DNA of 64,000 nt from Ophiostoma sp. CBS 140.51 (GCA_029298735.1 JANSLP010000060.1:1-64000); one strand, 5' to 3'; shown: positions 1-10,684, numbered from the stretch's first letter. Notes: generated by a model from the letters alone, not told the origin. Program-made: numbers and translations.

Positions 1-433
1 AAGACTGTAAGTAGTTAAAGAATTAAATGTAGATTTTTGTCATTTATGCGTATAATGTTTGAGAGGGATCTAATGGACCTTGTAACTGGAAATTGTACAA
101 AACCCTATATATGATGAATTTCCCCGAGAAAAAAAGCAAAGATCCGTAAAACTCCTAATGCAATGCAGCCCCCTTGTAAAGTGCCCTCCCGATGTGTACA
201 CTATCCTGCCCGCGCATATTAACCAATAAAGTAGAACGTATGTCCCCGTGTATATATACAAGTATAATTCCGGGACTGTCATATATATATAAGAGTTGGG
301 ATGGGGGGATGAGAGATGGGCATATAGAGTGGTGTAATGCCCGTTTTTTGTCGTTGTTCTTTTGTACAGATGTCGTCACCGTCATACCTTTTGTGTGTTC
401 TGCGTTTCCTTTCTCTCGCACGAGAAAAGGTCA
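1..433. other. 3' flank of the RIM2 carrier gene
   Basis: AT-rich non-coding sequence beyond the stop codon of the carrier gene, which reads leftward. It presumably holds that gene's 3' UTR. The short open frames here have no recognisable content and I see no RNA gene. Confidence 0.5.
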
Positions 434-1763
434 TTATAATGGCTCGGGCGCATTGAGCACCTTGAGCACGATTTCGTAGATACCGAACGTGATACCGGCT
501 GCAGGCACCGTTCGCAGCAGATGCGGCGTTAAACCACCATACAAACCGGGGATGCGCTCTTCGCGCCAGACGCGCATAAAGCACTGCACGAGCCCGGTGT
601 ACTTGCGCTGCCCGTCGGCCATGGGCGCTTGCCGCAGCCGTGTGCGGACGACCTCGTGCGGGTAGGTGAGGAGCGAGGCGAACAGCTTGGCCGCGCCTGC
701 ACCACCCAGGGGGCCCATCCACTCGACAAATTGGTCCCAGACGTTTTCTTTGCGGCCCTCGGCCACAATACGGGCTTTGCGGCGCTCGAGGCCGCGCTTC
801 ATCTGCTCATACAGCAGCCAGTGCAGCGTCGACTCGGCAGCGCCCAGGTAGCTGGCAGTCATGCCCTTGTAGAGACCACGGATACCTTCGTTGCGCACAA
901 CTTGGCGCACACAGTCGGCACTGTTTTTGTACTGGCGCTCGATGCCGCGGCTGGCGTCGGCGCTGTTCTTGTCGAGCTGCATGCGGGTCTTGATGAGCCA
1001 GATGGGGTTGGTGGCGGTGGATGTGACGAGGCCGGCAAAGACGCCCGCCACGAGCTGGACCCAGGGTGTGTCCTGGCTGACGTGGGCCTGCTCGGCAATG
1101 ATGCGCTTGCCGTTGCCATAGGTAAAGAAATTGATGGACTTGGCAGGCATGGTGCCCACGAGCGTGGGGCCCAGACCCTTGAAGAGGGCGCGCCAGCCCT
1201 CGACGCGCTTGACGGTGACAAAGATTTGCATAGTCTCGCCGAGGTGTCGTGCGACGGCGCTGATGGGGTTTCGTGAGGAGGAAGGGGGCAGGACGGCATG
1301 GGCGGCGCGCAGCTGCTGTTGGTAAAAGTCGGACTGGAGGCGTGTGCGGATGGTATCAAAGGGGGCTGTTGCGGTTGCGGCGGCCAAACTGCCGACTCTG
1401 GGGAGGAGACACAATGTTAGATCAGATCATGGTTCGAGGGAGGGATGAACTTTGCAAAAGAGAAGGCGACAAGAAGGCGACATACGCTCCTGCCACGATA
1501 TGTGACCATGACTTTGCGTTCTTCACAGTCACACTGTGGTCCTGCTGCTGCCGCTGTAATGCGACCGCCTTCTCGGTATTGGCGACGCTGCCTTTGCTGC
1601 CTTTGCTGCCTTTGCTGCCTTTGCTGCCTTTGCTGCCTTTTGTCGGCGGGTTGAAGGCCTCCGGCGAGCCCGGTGGTGGTGGGACGGGCGCCGCAGATTC
1701 GGTAAAGCCTGGAAGGCCATCGGGGGTTGCGCGTTGCGACATGGTTTCGGTAAGGCTTGCCAT
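434..1763 (-). CDS. RIM2: Mitochondrial pyrimidine nucleotide carrier, RIM2/SLC25A33-36 type
   Basis: A mitochondrial inner-membrane carrier expected to exchange pyrimidine (deoxy)nucleotides, supplying mtDNA and mtRNA synthesis. Two exons, 1763-1486 and 1397-434, flank an 88-nt intron (1485-1398; GTATGT donor, CTAAC branch, CCCCAG acceptor) and give 413 residues. The join restores the first carrier signature (PFDTIRTR, starting near residue 105). The second (PIWLIKTR, near 224) and third (PHEVVRTR, near 339) follow, so all three repeats of the SLC25 fold are present. The Trp in the second signature and the segments HWLLYEQMK and GLTPHLLRT are typical of the yeast Rim2 branch. The N-terminal 80 residues are low complexity and include a run of Gly-Ser-Lys repeats. 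The start at 1763 is the first Met in frame with the exon. It diverges from SLU7. The family assignment is strong; the substrate is inferred from the family. Confidence 0.93.
1587..1640 (-). repeat. RIM2: 9-bp tandem repeat inside the RIM2 N-terminus
   Basis: About six head-to-tail copies of a 9-bp unit (ctttgctgc on the + strand). On the coding strand it encodes repeated Gly-Ser-Lys near residues 42-60 of the carrier, ahead of the first membrane repeat. Because the unit is a multiple of three, copy-number changes keep the frame. Confidence 0.9.
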
Positions 1764-2182
1764 TTACATCGCACCGGGGGGGGTGGTAAGAAAAAAAAAA
1801 AAGAGAGGACGAAGACCACTTCGAGAGCAAGATTCCTCCAAAATTTTGATAGGCGATGCCGTCGCGGTCAGTTCAGGTCTAAAAAATGTTTTAATGGGAA
1901 GGAGCCCTCCGGCGATAACGATAAGACCGTGACTGGTGGCGATAAGACGCGATAAGGTGGCGCCCGGCGCTCTGGGCTAGGCCAGGCCCAAGAATTAGCC
2001 TATTTTTTACTGGACCATTACAGGCGGCGACGTGCCTGGTTTCTGGTTTCGCAGCCTCACTCTCGATTTCACCACAACCACTTCATCGTCACCTTGCGCT
2101 CACGCTCGGTTTACGATTCGACGACTATCGAAATTACCTTCTACAGTTTCATTTATTGGCATACCTCGACACACCCGCCATC
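1764..2182. promoter_or_regulatory. Divergent promoter region between RIM2 and SLU7
   Basis: A 419-bp spacer separating two divergently read genes, so it should contain both promoters. A run of 12 A (1791-1802) lies just upstream of the RIM2 start, reading as poly-T on its strand. No clear TATA element was seen. Confidence 0.45.
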
Positions 2183-3733
2183 ATGTCGATGCTTGGGCGC
2201 CAGTCGCCCGACGAGCGCGACGACCGTCTCGGCGGCTCGCGCTCGGCCACAGGACCCTCGCGCAAAGAAGAAAACGTCTACATCCCGCAGTTTATTACGA
2301 AGCGACCCTTTTACGCTATCAATGAAGAGGAAGAGAGTGCCTCGGCCGCTGCGGACAGTGCCGCCGAGGGCACGGCCAACATTACCCGCTCCGGGTCGCG
2401 CGACTACCTCGAGCACCAGCGCCTCCGGAAAACCGAACAGGACACGAAATGGTACCAGCGCGGCAAGAAAGTCGGCCCTGCGGCGACGAAATACCGCAAG
2501 GGAGCCTGCGAGAACTGCGGGTCCATGAGCCACGCCAAACGCGACTGTTTCCACCGCCCGCGCGCCAAGCTGGCCAAGTACACGGGCGAGGACATCCAGG
2601 CGGACGAGCTGGTCGAAGATGTGCACTTGAGCTGGGATGCGAAGCGGGACCGGTGGCTGGGCTTTGACCCGCGCGACTATGCGGGGATGATGGCGCAAAA
2701 GGAGCGCATGAACGAGGCACGGCGGGTTCTCGTCGAGAAGGCAGGCAAAGGCGCCGAAGGCGCTGAAGGCGAGAGAGTCGAGGGTGAGGGGGACGCCACC
2801 CGTTATACAGAAGACACGGAGCTGGGCGTGTCGCGCAAGAACGGTGCAGCCGACTTGCGCATGCGCGAAGACACGGCGCGGTACTTGGTGAACCTCGACA
2901 TTGACTCGGCCAAGTACGATCCCAAACGACGCAAGATTGTCGATGGCGGCGCATTTCTCGACGACTCGGCCCGGCTCTTCGCGGAAGAAAACTTTGCCAA
3001 GGCCTCGGGCGACGCCGAAGCGTTTGAAAAGGCCGAGCGGTATGCCTGGGAGGTGCATGACAAGACGGGCGATGCCAGTCTGCACATGCAGGCCAACCCG
3101 ACGGCCGCTGCGCACCGCCGCAAGATGGACGAGGAAGAGGCGCGCAAGAAGCAAAAGGAAATGGACGACCTGATGCGGGAAAAGTACGGCGTGGCGCCGT
3201 CGGATGACGTGCCGGGGCTGGACGATAAGGACAGCGGCAGCGGCAGCGGCAGCGCCCCGATGACCGTTGTAGGCAAGAAAAAGGCAGCTCTTCTAGCCAC
3301 TGCCGTGACCTCTTCCGAACACTTTATCGAGTACGACGAGTCCGGCCACGTCAAGGACAAGTATCAGGCTAAGCGCGCCGATCGCTCCAAATACGCCGAG
3401 GACGTGTTCCCGTTGAACCACACCTCGGTCTGGGGCAGCTGGTGGAACAACTTCCAGTGGGGCTATGCGTGCTGTCACTCGTTTGTGCGCAACAGCTACT
3501 GCACGGGCGCTGACGGCAAGGCGGCATGGGAGCGTGCTGAGCGTCAACGGTTGGGAGACTGGGGCGATGACAACAACGAGAAAGAAGAAGATGGAGAAGG
3601 AAACGGCGAGCGGAGGATGCTCAAGGAAAAGGGTGAGGATGAGGACCAAGCACCGTCTGACGACAACCGGAGGCGAAGGGACTCGTCGCCGCCACGGAAA
3701 AGAATGAAAGAGCAGAGCTCTAGAGATGATTAG
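2183..3733 (+). CDS. SLU7: Pre-mRNA-splicing factor SLU7
   Basis: A second-step splicing factor that helps select and hold the 3' splice site in the spliceosome; nuclear. The intronless frame gives 516 residues from the ATG at 2183. An in-frame TTG further upstream is not needed. A CX2CX4HX4C zinc knuckle lies at Cys109, Cys112, His117 and Cys122, directly after a basic segment as in other SLU7 proteins. It is followed by the conserved block with WDAKRDRW and FDPRDY. Near residues 410-450 is the second signature, HTSVWGSWW followed by QWGYACCHS and RNSYCTG. A short Gly-Ser repeat lies near residue 352, and the C-terminal 70 residues are charged and lysine/arginine rich. It faces NVJ2 tail to tail. 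Two other spliceosome genes lie within 27 kb (11301 and 29371). Confidence 0.95.
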   Translation: MSMLGRQSPDERDDRLGGSRSATGPSRKEENVYIPQFITKRPFYAINEEEESASAAADSAAEGTANITRSGSRDYLEHQRLRKTEQDTKWYQRGKKVGPAATKYRKGACENCGSMSHAKRDCFHRPRAKLAKYTGEDIQADELVEDVHLSWDAKRDRWLGFDPRDYAGMMAQKERMNEARRVLVEKAGKGAEGAEGERVEGEGDATRYTEDTELGVSRKNGAADLRMREDTARYLVNLDIDSAKYDPKRRKIVDGGAFLDDSARLFAEENFAKASGDAEAFEKAERYAWEVHDKTGDASLHMQANPTAAAHRRKMDEEEARKKQKEMDDLMREKYGVAPSDDVPGLDDKDSGSGSGSAPMTVVGKKKAALLATAVTSSEHFIEYDESGHVKDKYQAKRADRSKYAEDVFPLNHTSVWGSWWNNFQWGYACCHSFVRNSYCTGADGKAAWERAERQRLGDWGDDNNEKEEDGEGNGERRMLKEKGEDEDQAPSDDNRRRRDSSPPRKRMKEQSSRDD

Positions 3734-4072
3734 ATGTGTTTTGATTTTGTTAATGCGCTTATTACCTGGCGTTGCTTCATGGGCATGGGATTCTTACTGT
3801 ACAGAGCACATTGTGTTCACTCACTAGCATAGCGATTTATAAGTTTGATGATATTTTGTACAAGTTAAACTCGCTGGAAACTGAGGATATATTTTGCGTG
3901 TATCGCTACCTCCCTATCGACTGGCAACCGTCGTATACTTGATTGGCCCTTCCAAGGACCAAAGTGTAAGCAAACAGAAAAGGTGAAACTCAAAAAGAGA
4001 AAGCATTGCTAAGACAGACGCTGTCATATTGTACAAAAGGGAGTAAAAAGATATATAACAAGTAGGGTGGAA
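3734..4072. other. Convergent 3' spacer SLU7/NVJ2
   Basis: AT-rich sequence between the stop codons of two genes that read toward each other. It should hold both 3' ends. No further gene or structured element was seen. Confidence 0.5.
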
Positions 4073-7000
4073 TCATGTAGAGATAGACTCGCGCTCCTTT
4101 TCAAGGGACGAGGTCGGCACTTCTGCCTCGTCAACACCGACCTTCCCGTGCTCATAATGCTCATCGTGTTCGACATGTTCGGCATTTTCTGTTGCGCCAT
4201 GCTCAGCTGTTGTCTGGCCGTCTTCTCCTTCGAGAAACGCGCTGATAACGGACTCGGCCAGCGTACCCCACTGTGCATCATCGTGATCGCCGTCCCCGTC
4301 TTGTTCGTCATCTTCCAAAGCAGGACTCTCACGTCCACTACTCTCGTATGTGTTGGTAGCAGCTATCTGTGTGCTTGGGAGGGCAGACTGCTCATGCACG
4401 TACCCTGACTGGGAGTCGCTGACACCTTCTGAGCCATTGAGACTGTCAGCCTCTTCACGAGGTGCATCGATCAACAACTCGCCAGATTCGTCAGAAGGGC
4501 TGTGGTGCGGCTCCCCTGCAGGCACAGCCTTGTGAGATGTGCTTCCGTCACAGTTGGGAAGTTGCGGGGCATCCATCTCATCTTCGTCGGATTCCGAGTC
4601 AATGGGTGCCTCCACGACCATCATGTTTTCCTGTTCGTCGTAATGCGATGAGTACTGTGCTTGCGATCCGCTGTTGGCCAGCGAATTTTGCGACGGTGGC
4701 AGGCCCAAAATCTCGTCAAAGGTCGTCGACTGTCCACGCCGATGCTGCGGAGGACGGGCACTGCTGTTATTGTTGTCGCTATTGCTGCTATCCTCCTGGT
4801 GAACTGGTTTTCTGTGGGGCACCTGCGGGTAGACTTCCTTCCGCTTGATATTGTGTTGATGTTCATGCTGCATTGATGGGATGTGCATCTGTGACTGGCT
4901 TTGGTTGCTGCGAAATGTTGATTCGGTCGTCGGCCGGCGCTTAATCGGGGTGATCCGTGCTGGTAGTTGTGGCGGTGGTGTCGATGACGGCGCAGACGAG
5001 GAAGACGTCCCATCCTTGGCCAGGGCAAGCTCACTCGGCATAGGCAGTGGCTCGCCCGGAGGCGGCAAGGGCATGCCGCCGCCCATGGGTTTGCTAAGGT
5101 CGAGCGGCTCGCCACTGCTTGTAGTCCGGTTCTCAAGACCTGTCCTTGCTTTGCGGTCGGCAGCAGCAGCGGCACGACGCTGCAGGGCGTTGATGCCCCA
5201 ACGTTTGGCCGACTGTGCCGCACCTGTCATGGCTGCAGCCAACTGAGTACTCCGCTTGGCCGGCGGTGTCCCACCAGAGTCGGAAGTAATGGTCGTGGTA
5301 AACGACGGCTCGATTGAGGGCTTCCGCACGAGTGGCGGCCTAGAGTTTGAGCCTGAACCAGCCATACCGGCCAGGGACGAAGAAGAGGCACCCCCGGATC
5401 GCGACTTGATAGAGCGTCCATCCAAAGAACCCGTTTCACTGCTGTCGGCAGCATCAACAGGCACTGTCTTTGACCGTCCAACGGGCGTCTCTAGATCGTT
5501 GACGGGAAACATGTTGTCGCCACCCTCATCCTCTTCGTCTTTGGTGCCGCTGCGCGATCTGTTAACGCGGTTGCTGGCAACTTGTCCGGGTGTACTTGAA
5601 TCCATGGAAGATACACTAGATTTTCTGCTTCGAAGAGTGCCGGATGACAGCCAGGACATGGCCGTGTTTGGTTTCCCATTCTTGGGCGGCGAAGAAGATT
5701 GAATTGATGCCTCGGCATGGGATCTATCCGTACCGACAGTAGGCTCCGACGGGCTGGCAAGTGCTGACGTCGTCCGAGAGAACCTCTTAGGTGGTGACAT
5801 TCCGACCGAGCTTGCATCACTGCCGTCGCCGTTGGTGCGTGACTTTCTGTTGTTGATAGCTTTGGCGGCCGCCGCATTGGCAGACTCGCCTGCTGCTGCA
5901 GTTGCTGCAGCCATGGCCGTGGGAGATGCGGCGCCGCTTGTCGGTGCGCTATGGGTCTTGCTAAGACGGCGCAGGCGCAGCACGGCAGGCGAGACGTTCC
6001 CCTCGTTCTCCGGCGTGTTGATGGCCACGCTTGTGGAGGAGGCCGACTTTGCATCGGTACCGGTAGCCAAGTTCGTGCCTATCGCTGGACTTGTACCGGC
6101 ACTGGTCTCGACAGGGACGCCACCAGCTGCTTCTGTACGAATGGCCGTGCCCTCATGTTCAGCATCCGTTGCGTCCTCCCATATACCACCGCGATACGCC
6201 TTCTTCTCTGTCGGGAAGAAGGGCGTGTCGTCCCAGAAGGGAAGCACGATGCTTTCGGAAATGGCGTCTTTGATTTTGCCTTCGATAATTTGGATAAAGA
6301 CAGGCCAGGTCAGCTGGCGGGCCATGACGATTGGCCGTGTCTCCATCTCAATCTTGGGCATGTGGCGGAAAGAAAACCAAATGCGGTTGCTGGGTGGTCC
6401 CTTGATCTTGAACAGCATATGGCCTTCAAGTTGAGTCAGGACGACGGCGAGGGATGTCTTGACCTCTTGTTGGCCAATGGGCGTGCTCACGCGCAGTGTG
6501 GCGGCAAGGTCAATTTCAAAGCGTCCCGTGTAGCGGACGTCGGCCTCGACGATACACTCGCCTTCGGCCGTCAGGCTCTTGAGGCGGGGCGATGTAATTT
6601 GGGGCGTGGTCTCGCCAATGTCGACACGCTGTACAACAAGACTCGCGATGAAGCTGGGCCGGGGCGTACGTGACAGCTTGGTGATGATCTTGGACTCGAT
6701 AAACTTTAGAACATCAGAGGTCTTGTAGACACCGAGGAACAGGCGGCCAAGGAGGGCATTGAGCCACCGCATTTCGGCAGCTTCTTCGGAAGCATGAAGT
6801 CTCTCCATTAGGGATGTGAGATGCTTGACATCAATCTCGTGCGGCTTGGGTGCCTTGTCCAGGCTACGGAGCAGGGAGAAGTAGAAATCCTCCTTCTCAG
6901 AGCAGTTCTCGCAGTAAAAGAACCAAGGCTGGGGCGCAGGGGCATTATGAGCCTTTGCCCGCTCATGGTTCTTGGGCGAGAGGTGGATAGCGTTGCGCTT

Positions 7001-7681
7001 GATGAAGAGCTCGCCCTCGGGCACGACATCAGCGCCCGAGTAGATGCCCACATCGTGGTCGGCTAGCTTGATAACGTGGCGCACGTCCACCTGCTGGTCG
7101 TCGTCGAAGAGGATCAAGTGGCCGTGCCGGAGAACGACGTAGAACATGTTGTGTGCGTTCTTGGGGCGCGGGCTGGCGGCATTGCTGACCTCGACCTTGT
7201 TCGGATCGGACTTTTTGTTCAGCATGCTGCGAAAGAAGGTCTGGTACACGCTGGGACTGGGCGGGGCGACCTCAGCCGAGCCGACCGACGAGCCACGCTC
7301 AATGGGCCGCAGATTGCCGCCCATGGCAACATACTTGCGGTGGACGGCAAAGTAGCCGGCGGTCGCACCGTCGTCGGCGGGATCCTGACGGTGCTTGTGG
7401 TGCTTCTTAGAGGAGCCGAAATCGCTGCGTTCCTGGGCGTGTTCTTTTCGTGCGGCTTCGAGCGTTTTAATATCGTCGCCTGGCAAGACTAGTCCATCAT
7501 ATTTATAGTTATCCTTTCCCTTGGGCACGCGATTGCCGTCTGGCAATATTGTGTCCAAATCGGCCTGCGTATCCGGCTCGACCGGCCGTGTCCAGGCGTA
7601 GATCACCGCCACGAACAGGAGAGGGAGGAACGTCACGCCTCCGAAGAGGTAGACGATCAGGAATGTCGTGAAGCTCGCCAT
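4073..7681 (-). CDS. NVJ2: ER contact-site lipid-transfer protein, PH + SMP domains (NVJ2/TEX2 type)
   Basis: Likely an ER-anchored lipid-transfer protein of membrane contact sites, as known for yeast Nvj2 and animal TEX2. One uninterrupted frame gives 1202 residues starting at the ATG at 7681. A single hydrophobic segment (residues 5-29, ending YAWTRPVEPD) would anchor it in the ER. A PH-like region follows at roughly 105-280 (MFYVVLRHGHLILFDD near 180; WFFYCENCSEKEDFYFSLLRSL near 255). The SMP lipid-binding domain spans about 290-500 (WLNALLGRLFLGVY, SFIASLVVQRVDIG, IWFSFRHMPKIEMETRPI). The last 700 residues are low complexity, rich in Ser, Thr, Ala and Asp, and look disordered. This tail makes the protein much longer than yeast Nvj2. 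The gene lies tail to tail with SLU7. Confidence 0.9.
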   Translation of the reverse strand: MASFTTFLIVYLFGGVTFLPLLFVAVIYAWTRPVEPDTQADLDTILPDGNRVPKGKDNYKYDGLVLPGDDIKTLEAARKEHAQERSDFGSSKKHHKHRQDPADDGATAGYFAVHRKYVAMGGNLRPIERGSSVGSAEVAPPSPSVYQTFFRSMLNKKSDPNKVEVSNAASPRPKNAHNMFYVVLRHGHLILFDDDQQVDVRHVIKLADHDVGIYSGADVVPEGELFIKRNAIHLSPKNHERAKAHNAPAPQPWFFYCENCSEKEDFYFSLLRSLDKAPKPHEIDVKHLTSLMERLHASEEAAEMRWLNALLGRLFLGVYKTSDVLKFIESKIITKLSRTPRPSFIASLVVQRVDIGETTPQITSPRLKSLTAEGECIVEADVRYTGRFEIDLAATLRVSTPIGQQEVKTSLAVVLTQLEGHMLFKIKGPPSNRIWFSFRHMPKIEMETRPIVMARQLTWPVFIQIIEGKIKDAISESIVLPFWDDTPFFPTEKKAYRGGIWEDATDAEHEGTAIRTEAAGGVPVETSAGTSPAIGTNLATGTDAKSASSTSVAINTPENEGNVSPAVLRLRRLSKTHSAPTSGAASPTAMAAATAAAGESANAAAAKAINNRKSRTNGDGSDASSVGMSPPKRFSRTTSALASPSEPTVGTDRSHAEASIQSSSPPKNGKPNTAMSWLSSGTLRSRKSSVSSMDSSTPGQVASNRVNRSRSGTKDEEDEGGDNMFPVNDLETPVGRSKTVPVDAADSSETGSLDGRSIKSRSGGASSSSLAGMAGSGSNSRPPLVRKPSIEPSFTTTITSDSGGTPPAKRSTQLAAAMTGAAQSAKRWGINALQRRAAAAADRKARTGLENRTTSSGEPLDLSKPMGGGMPLPPPGEPLPMPSELALAKDGTSSSSAPSSTPPPQLPARITPIKRRPTTESTFRSNQSQSQMHIPSMQHEHQHNIKRKEVYPQVPHRKPVHQEDSSNSDNNNSSARPPQHRRGQSTTFDEILGLPPSQNSLANSGSQAQYSSHYDEQENMMVVEAPIDSESDEDEMDAPQLPNCDGSTSHKAVPAGEPHHSPSDESGELLIDAPREEADSLNGSEGVSDSQSGYVHEQSALPSTQIAATNTYESSGRESPALEDDEQDGDGDHDDAQWGTLAESVISAFLEGEDGQTTAEHGATENAEHVEHDEHYEHGKVGVDEAEVPTSSLEKERESIST

Positions 7682-9175
7682 GGCTGCCGGAGAGTCGTGG
7701 TGCCGTCGGAAGGCGAGGTAGAGGGTGTTTCGGGGTGTTGTTGTGAGGGTAGAGGGGCGGATGGAGTCGACAACGGTGGAGGAGGAGGGACCGGCCGCTG
7801 CAGCTGCTGGGATGCAGGGGATCGGCAGGCAAGGTCAAGGTCGCGATCGAAGTCGAAGTCGACAACGCTCCCGGGAGCGTTTCCTCGCTCAAGTTGACAC
7901 ACGATCAGGCGGAGGCAGCGGTTCCATATCCGTCGGTCGAGTGAGGGCGAAATAGAGCGTAGAGAGATATGCGATAAGCAGCAGTGCAAGCTTGCTGTGA
8001 CGAAAAGAGGTTGCGTTAGTTGAGTGTGTTGAAGTGCTGTCCTCTGCTCTGGCGACTTCAGCCGTGTACAGGCAATTAGCGCGTGGATTGGCCAGTGCTG
8101 ACGTCGGTTGAGGAGCGGTGGACGGTTGTATTAGCCGCTTTGAGCCAAAGCGCTGGAGAGCGGGTGGACCAAGCTTTTGTCGCTAGATCAAGGAACAATG
8201 GAAAGCCGGACGGCCGCGAGTGATGGATCTAGGTGTCGAGAGTTTGAAAGAAAAAAGTATGAGGCAATTTTAGGTTGTTTGTTGTTGTCTCATATGATTT
8301 GGCCTTTTCAACTTCACATTACACAAAACACGTCTCGATGAGGTAGGAGGCGCCGAATGCGACTTCCCTCAAACCACGAAAGTACGGTAAAGAAGGCAAC
8401 AACGGTTGACTTCAGGGAAGGAAGGCGCCACAAACCGTTCGCCCCACTAATGCCTCTGACGTCCTGACGTCCTTCCCTGTCGAGCGTGTGAATATCTTTG
8501 CAGGGGGCGTTGGTAGGTGTACATACTGCTTCGAGTTACGATAAGAGATTCTTCAAAATACTCGATCTTGGAAGGCTTAGTCACTCTTTTTCAACAAGAT
8601 GCGCCAACAACAAACTATTGCCACGTTACTGGTGGTCCTCGGGTCGTACAAGGCCAAGCCCTGTCACAAGTCTGACGAGCTCGGGATATAATTTATTCTC
8701 TTCTGCGAAATGGGTCCTTGTTCCGGCATGTTAAGAGTGCAAATGAGATCAAATAGTAAATGTATAAATAAGCTATAAAGCAGCTATGTTATACTCGAAG
8801 ACAAAGGAAAGAAAGGGGACTATAAAGAGACGCAAAAAACTGCGGACTATGTTGTCTGGTGACAAAGATAATGAATAATGAATCGTAGCTAATTCTGCTA
8901 TGGAAATGGACATTTAACGTGCAACATGAAACAAGAAAGAAATAAAAAGAAACTCAAAAGAACTGCGAGAGAGAAGAGGAATAAGAATGAGTCTCATAAG
9001 AATGAGATAGAAAAGCAACCCAGGGCATCATGACAGAAGACGCTGGACGCCCGGCACAACCGACGTTTGTCCCCTTTGCGCACCTTCACTATGCCACTCC
9101 ATCAATCCGTCATTTTCTCACCTTGTCCACTTGCACACTCGCGTTGTCGATGTATCAACCTGAAAGCATTGCCGC
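7682..9175. other. Spacer holding the NVJ2 promoter and SNX3 3' end
   Basis: About 1.5 kb between two genes that both read leftward. The part next to 7681 should be the NVJ2 promoter and leader; the part next to 9176 is the SNX3 3' flank and is AT-rich from about 8750. Small open frames here have no recognisable content. Confidence 0.45.
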
Positions 9176-9756
9176 CTACCACGCGTTGCGGTCCCAGTTG
9201 GGGTCTGCACAAATGTTAGCATCTCTTCCACACTCGACGAAACGCCGCTCTTCCGAGTCCACTTACCCTGAACAAAGGCTGCCATGACCTTGCTGCCCGT
9301 CTGGAGCAGCGGGTGCCCGACTACAATCTTCAAGAACTTTTCCAGACCGGCGCGCCGCGCCTCAATGACGTCGTCGCTGAAGCGGTTGGTAAATACTTTG
9401 CCCGGCAGCGGCGGGATAGTAACGCGCGCGCTCTCACGCTCGAGAATGTCGCGAAAGTACTCAAAGTCGCTGTAACGGCGGCGGACGACGCTCTGGCGGA
9501 CCTTGAAGGCGGGGATGTTGGTGCGGCAGTCGATTTCGTAGTCGGTGTACATGTGGCGGCCGACGCCGTGGGTGCGGGGGTTGCGGACCTCGATTTCCAA
9601 AAAGTTCTCGGGTGGGCCGTAGATCTCGTCAAACGACTGAGGGCGGCTTTCGGGGAGGGTCTGCATGATGGGCCGGTGGAGGGAGTTGGCGAAGGCGGGA
9701 GGGGATGAAGAGGTGGTAGGAGAGGTTGGCGACTTTGGAGAGGTCGGGGAGGCCAC
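9176..9756 (-). CDS. SNX3: Sorting nexin SNX3/Grd19, PX domain
   Basis: A PX-domain sorting nexin that binds PtdIns3P on endosomes and acts as a cargo adaptor for retromer recycling to the Golgi. Exon 1 is 9756-9267 and exon 2 is 9204-9176; the 62-nt intron 9266-9205 has GTAAGT, a CTAAC branch and GTGCAG. The product has 172 residues. Nearly the whole protein after residue 35 is the PX domain: [37 protein letters not shown] (phosphoinositide-contacting Arg and Tyr), PPLPGKVF, then RRAGLEKFL and [11 protein letters not shown]. The tiny second exon adds only DPNWDRNAW, which fits the conserved fungal C-terminus and fixes the splice. The N-terminal 27 residues are a Ser/Pro/Thr-rich extension, so a start at Met31 is possible. 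It is divergent from SF3A1. Confidence 0.94.
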
Positions 9757-10348
9757 GCCGGCGCTGGCGGCTGGTGGGCGGGAGGAAGGGTCTTTCGCTG
9801 GTGACGCCGTTTTGACGGTTGGAGGGAAGACGAGGCTGAGGCTGAGTCGGCAAGAAACTGTCGTTCAAGAGAAAGACAGTCGAGAGACGAATGCGATGTC
9901 GGACAAGAATGGAGTTCTGTCTGGCGGGGATCCGACTGGTGGCGTGCGGGGAAGATGTGCGAGAGCAAGTATGCGATGTCGTGAGCGTATGGTAGATGGT
10001 CGTGTGCGTGTCGTGAGAGTCGCGAGTCTTTGAACGTCGCTTTCAGCGAGGGGTTTGCGAGGCAAAATAGAAAAGAGGCGGAGGTGGTACTGCCTTCCCT
10101 TTTTGTCGTATTTTTGGCGGCAGTATTCGTAGTAAGGGTCGTCGCTTTGCTCTTTCCTCTAGTCTTTAGGGGGGGTCGGAGGAGGTGGGTCGCCTGCCAC
10201 AGTGCGATTGCGTGTGATTCTAGCGCGCTGGCACTGTCCACTTACACAAGGCCGGCGTGGCAGTCCAGGGGTAAGTTGGTTTTCTTTTCTTTTTCTGGAA
10301 CGGCTGTGCCTGGGAGATGTCTTTCGATCTTATCTTGATAGATTCGAG

Positions 10349-10378
10349 GTCTCATTTTCTTATGCCTCAAAATGAGAC
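10349..10378. repeat. Perfect 10-bp inverted repeat (hairpin)
   Basis: GTCTCATTTT at 10349-10358 is matched exactly by AAAATGAGAC at 10369-10378, leaving a 10-nt loop. It lies about 600 bp upstream of SNX3 and 920 bp upstream of SF3A1. It could form a hairpin or a dimer-binding site; its function is unknown. Confidence 0.85.
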
Positions 10379-10684
10379 AGCTTCTATTATGCTGGCTCTT
10401 GCACTGACAATAAATACTCCGCTTTGACTGGAGAGATCTGCCGTGACGTCAGTTCAAGGGTTGGGGGAGCTATGGCCAGAATGAGATGACACGATGACAG
10501 GGTAAAATAATCCCTTGTAAATAGAGGATATGACCTTAAACGATTTGAGTTTGTCTTGTCACACAGTCAACAGAGTAAGTGCTTGCTGATAGATGGAATT
10601 GCTGCTTGTGCAGTTCCGTCGGCACTGTGCGCAAAGAAGGAAGGCGGGGCTGTCCGCCTTTGCTCTTTCTTATCTTGTGTGATT

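Noticed and set aside
1432..1450. GGTTCGAGGG considered as a tRNA B box
   Set aside because: Lacks the required CC end and any surrounding cloverleaf; it lies inside the RIM2 intron.
2153..3154. 333-codon open frame antisense to SLU7
   Set aside because: It mirrors the GC-rich codon pattern of SLU7 and has no recognisable domain.
7986..7995. GCAAGCTTGC palindrome upstream of NVJ2
   Set aside because: A single 10-bp palindrome of no known specificity; several are expected by chance in 64 kb.
9330..10241. 303-codon minus-strand frame overlapping SNX3
   Set aside because: Runs out of frame over the SNX3 exon; Ser/Pro/Arg-rich shadow.
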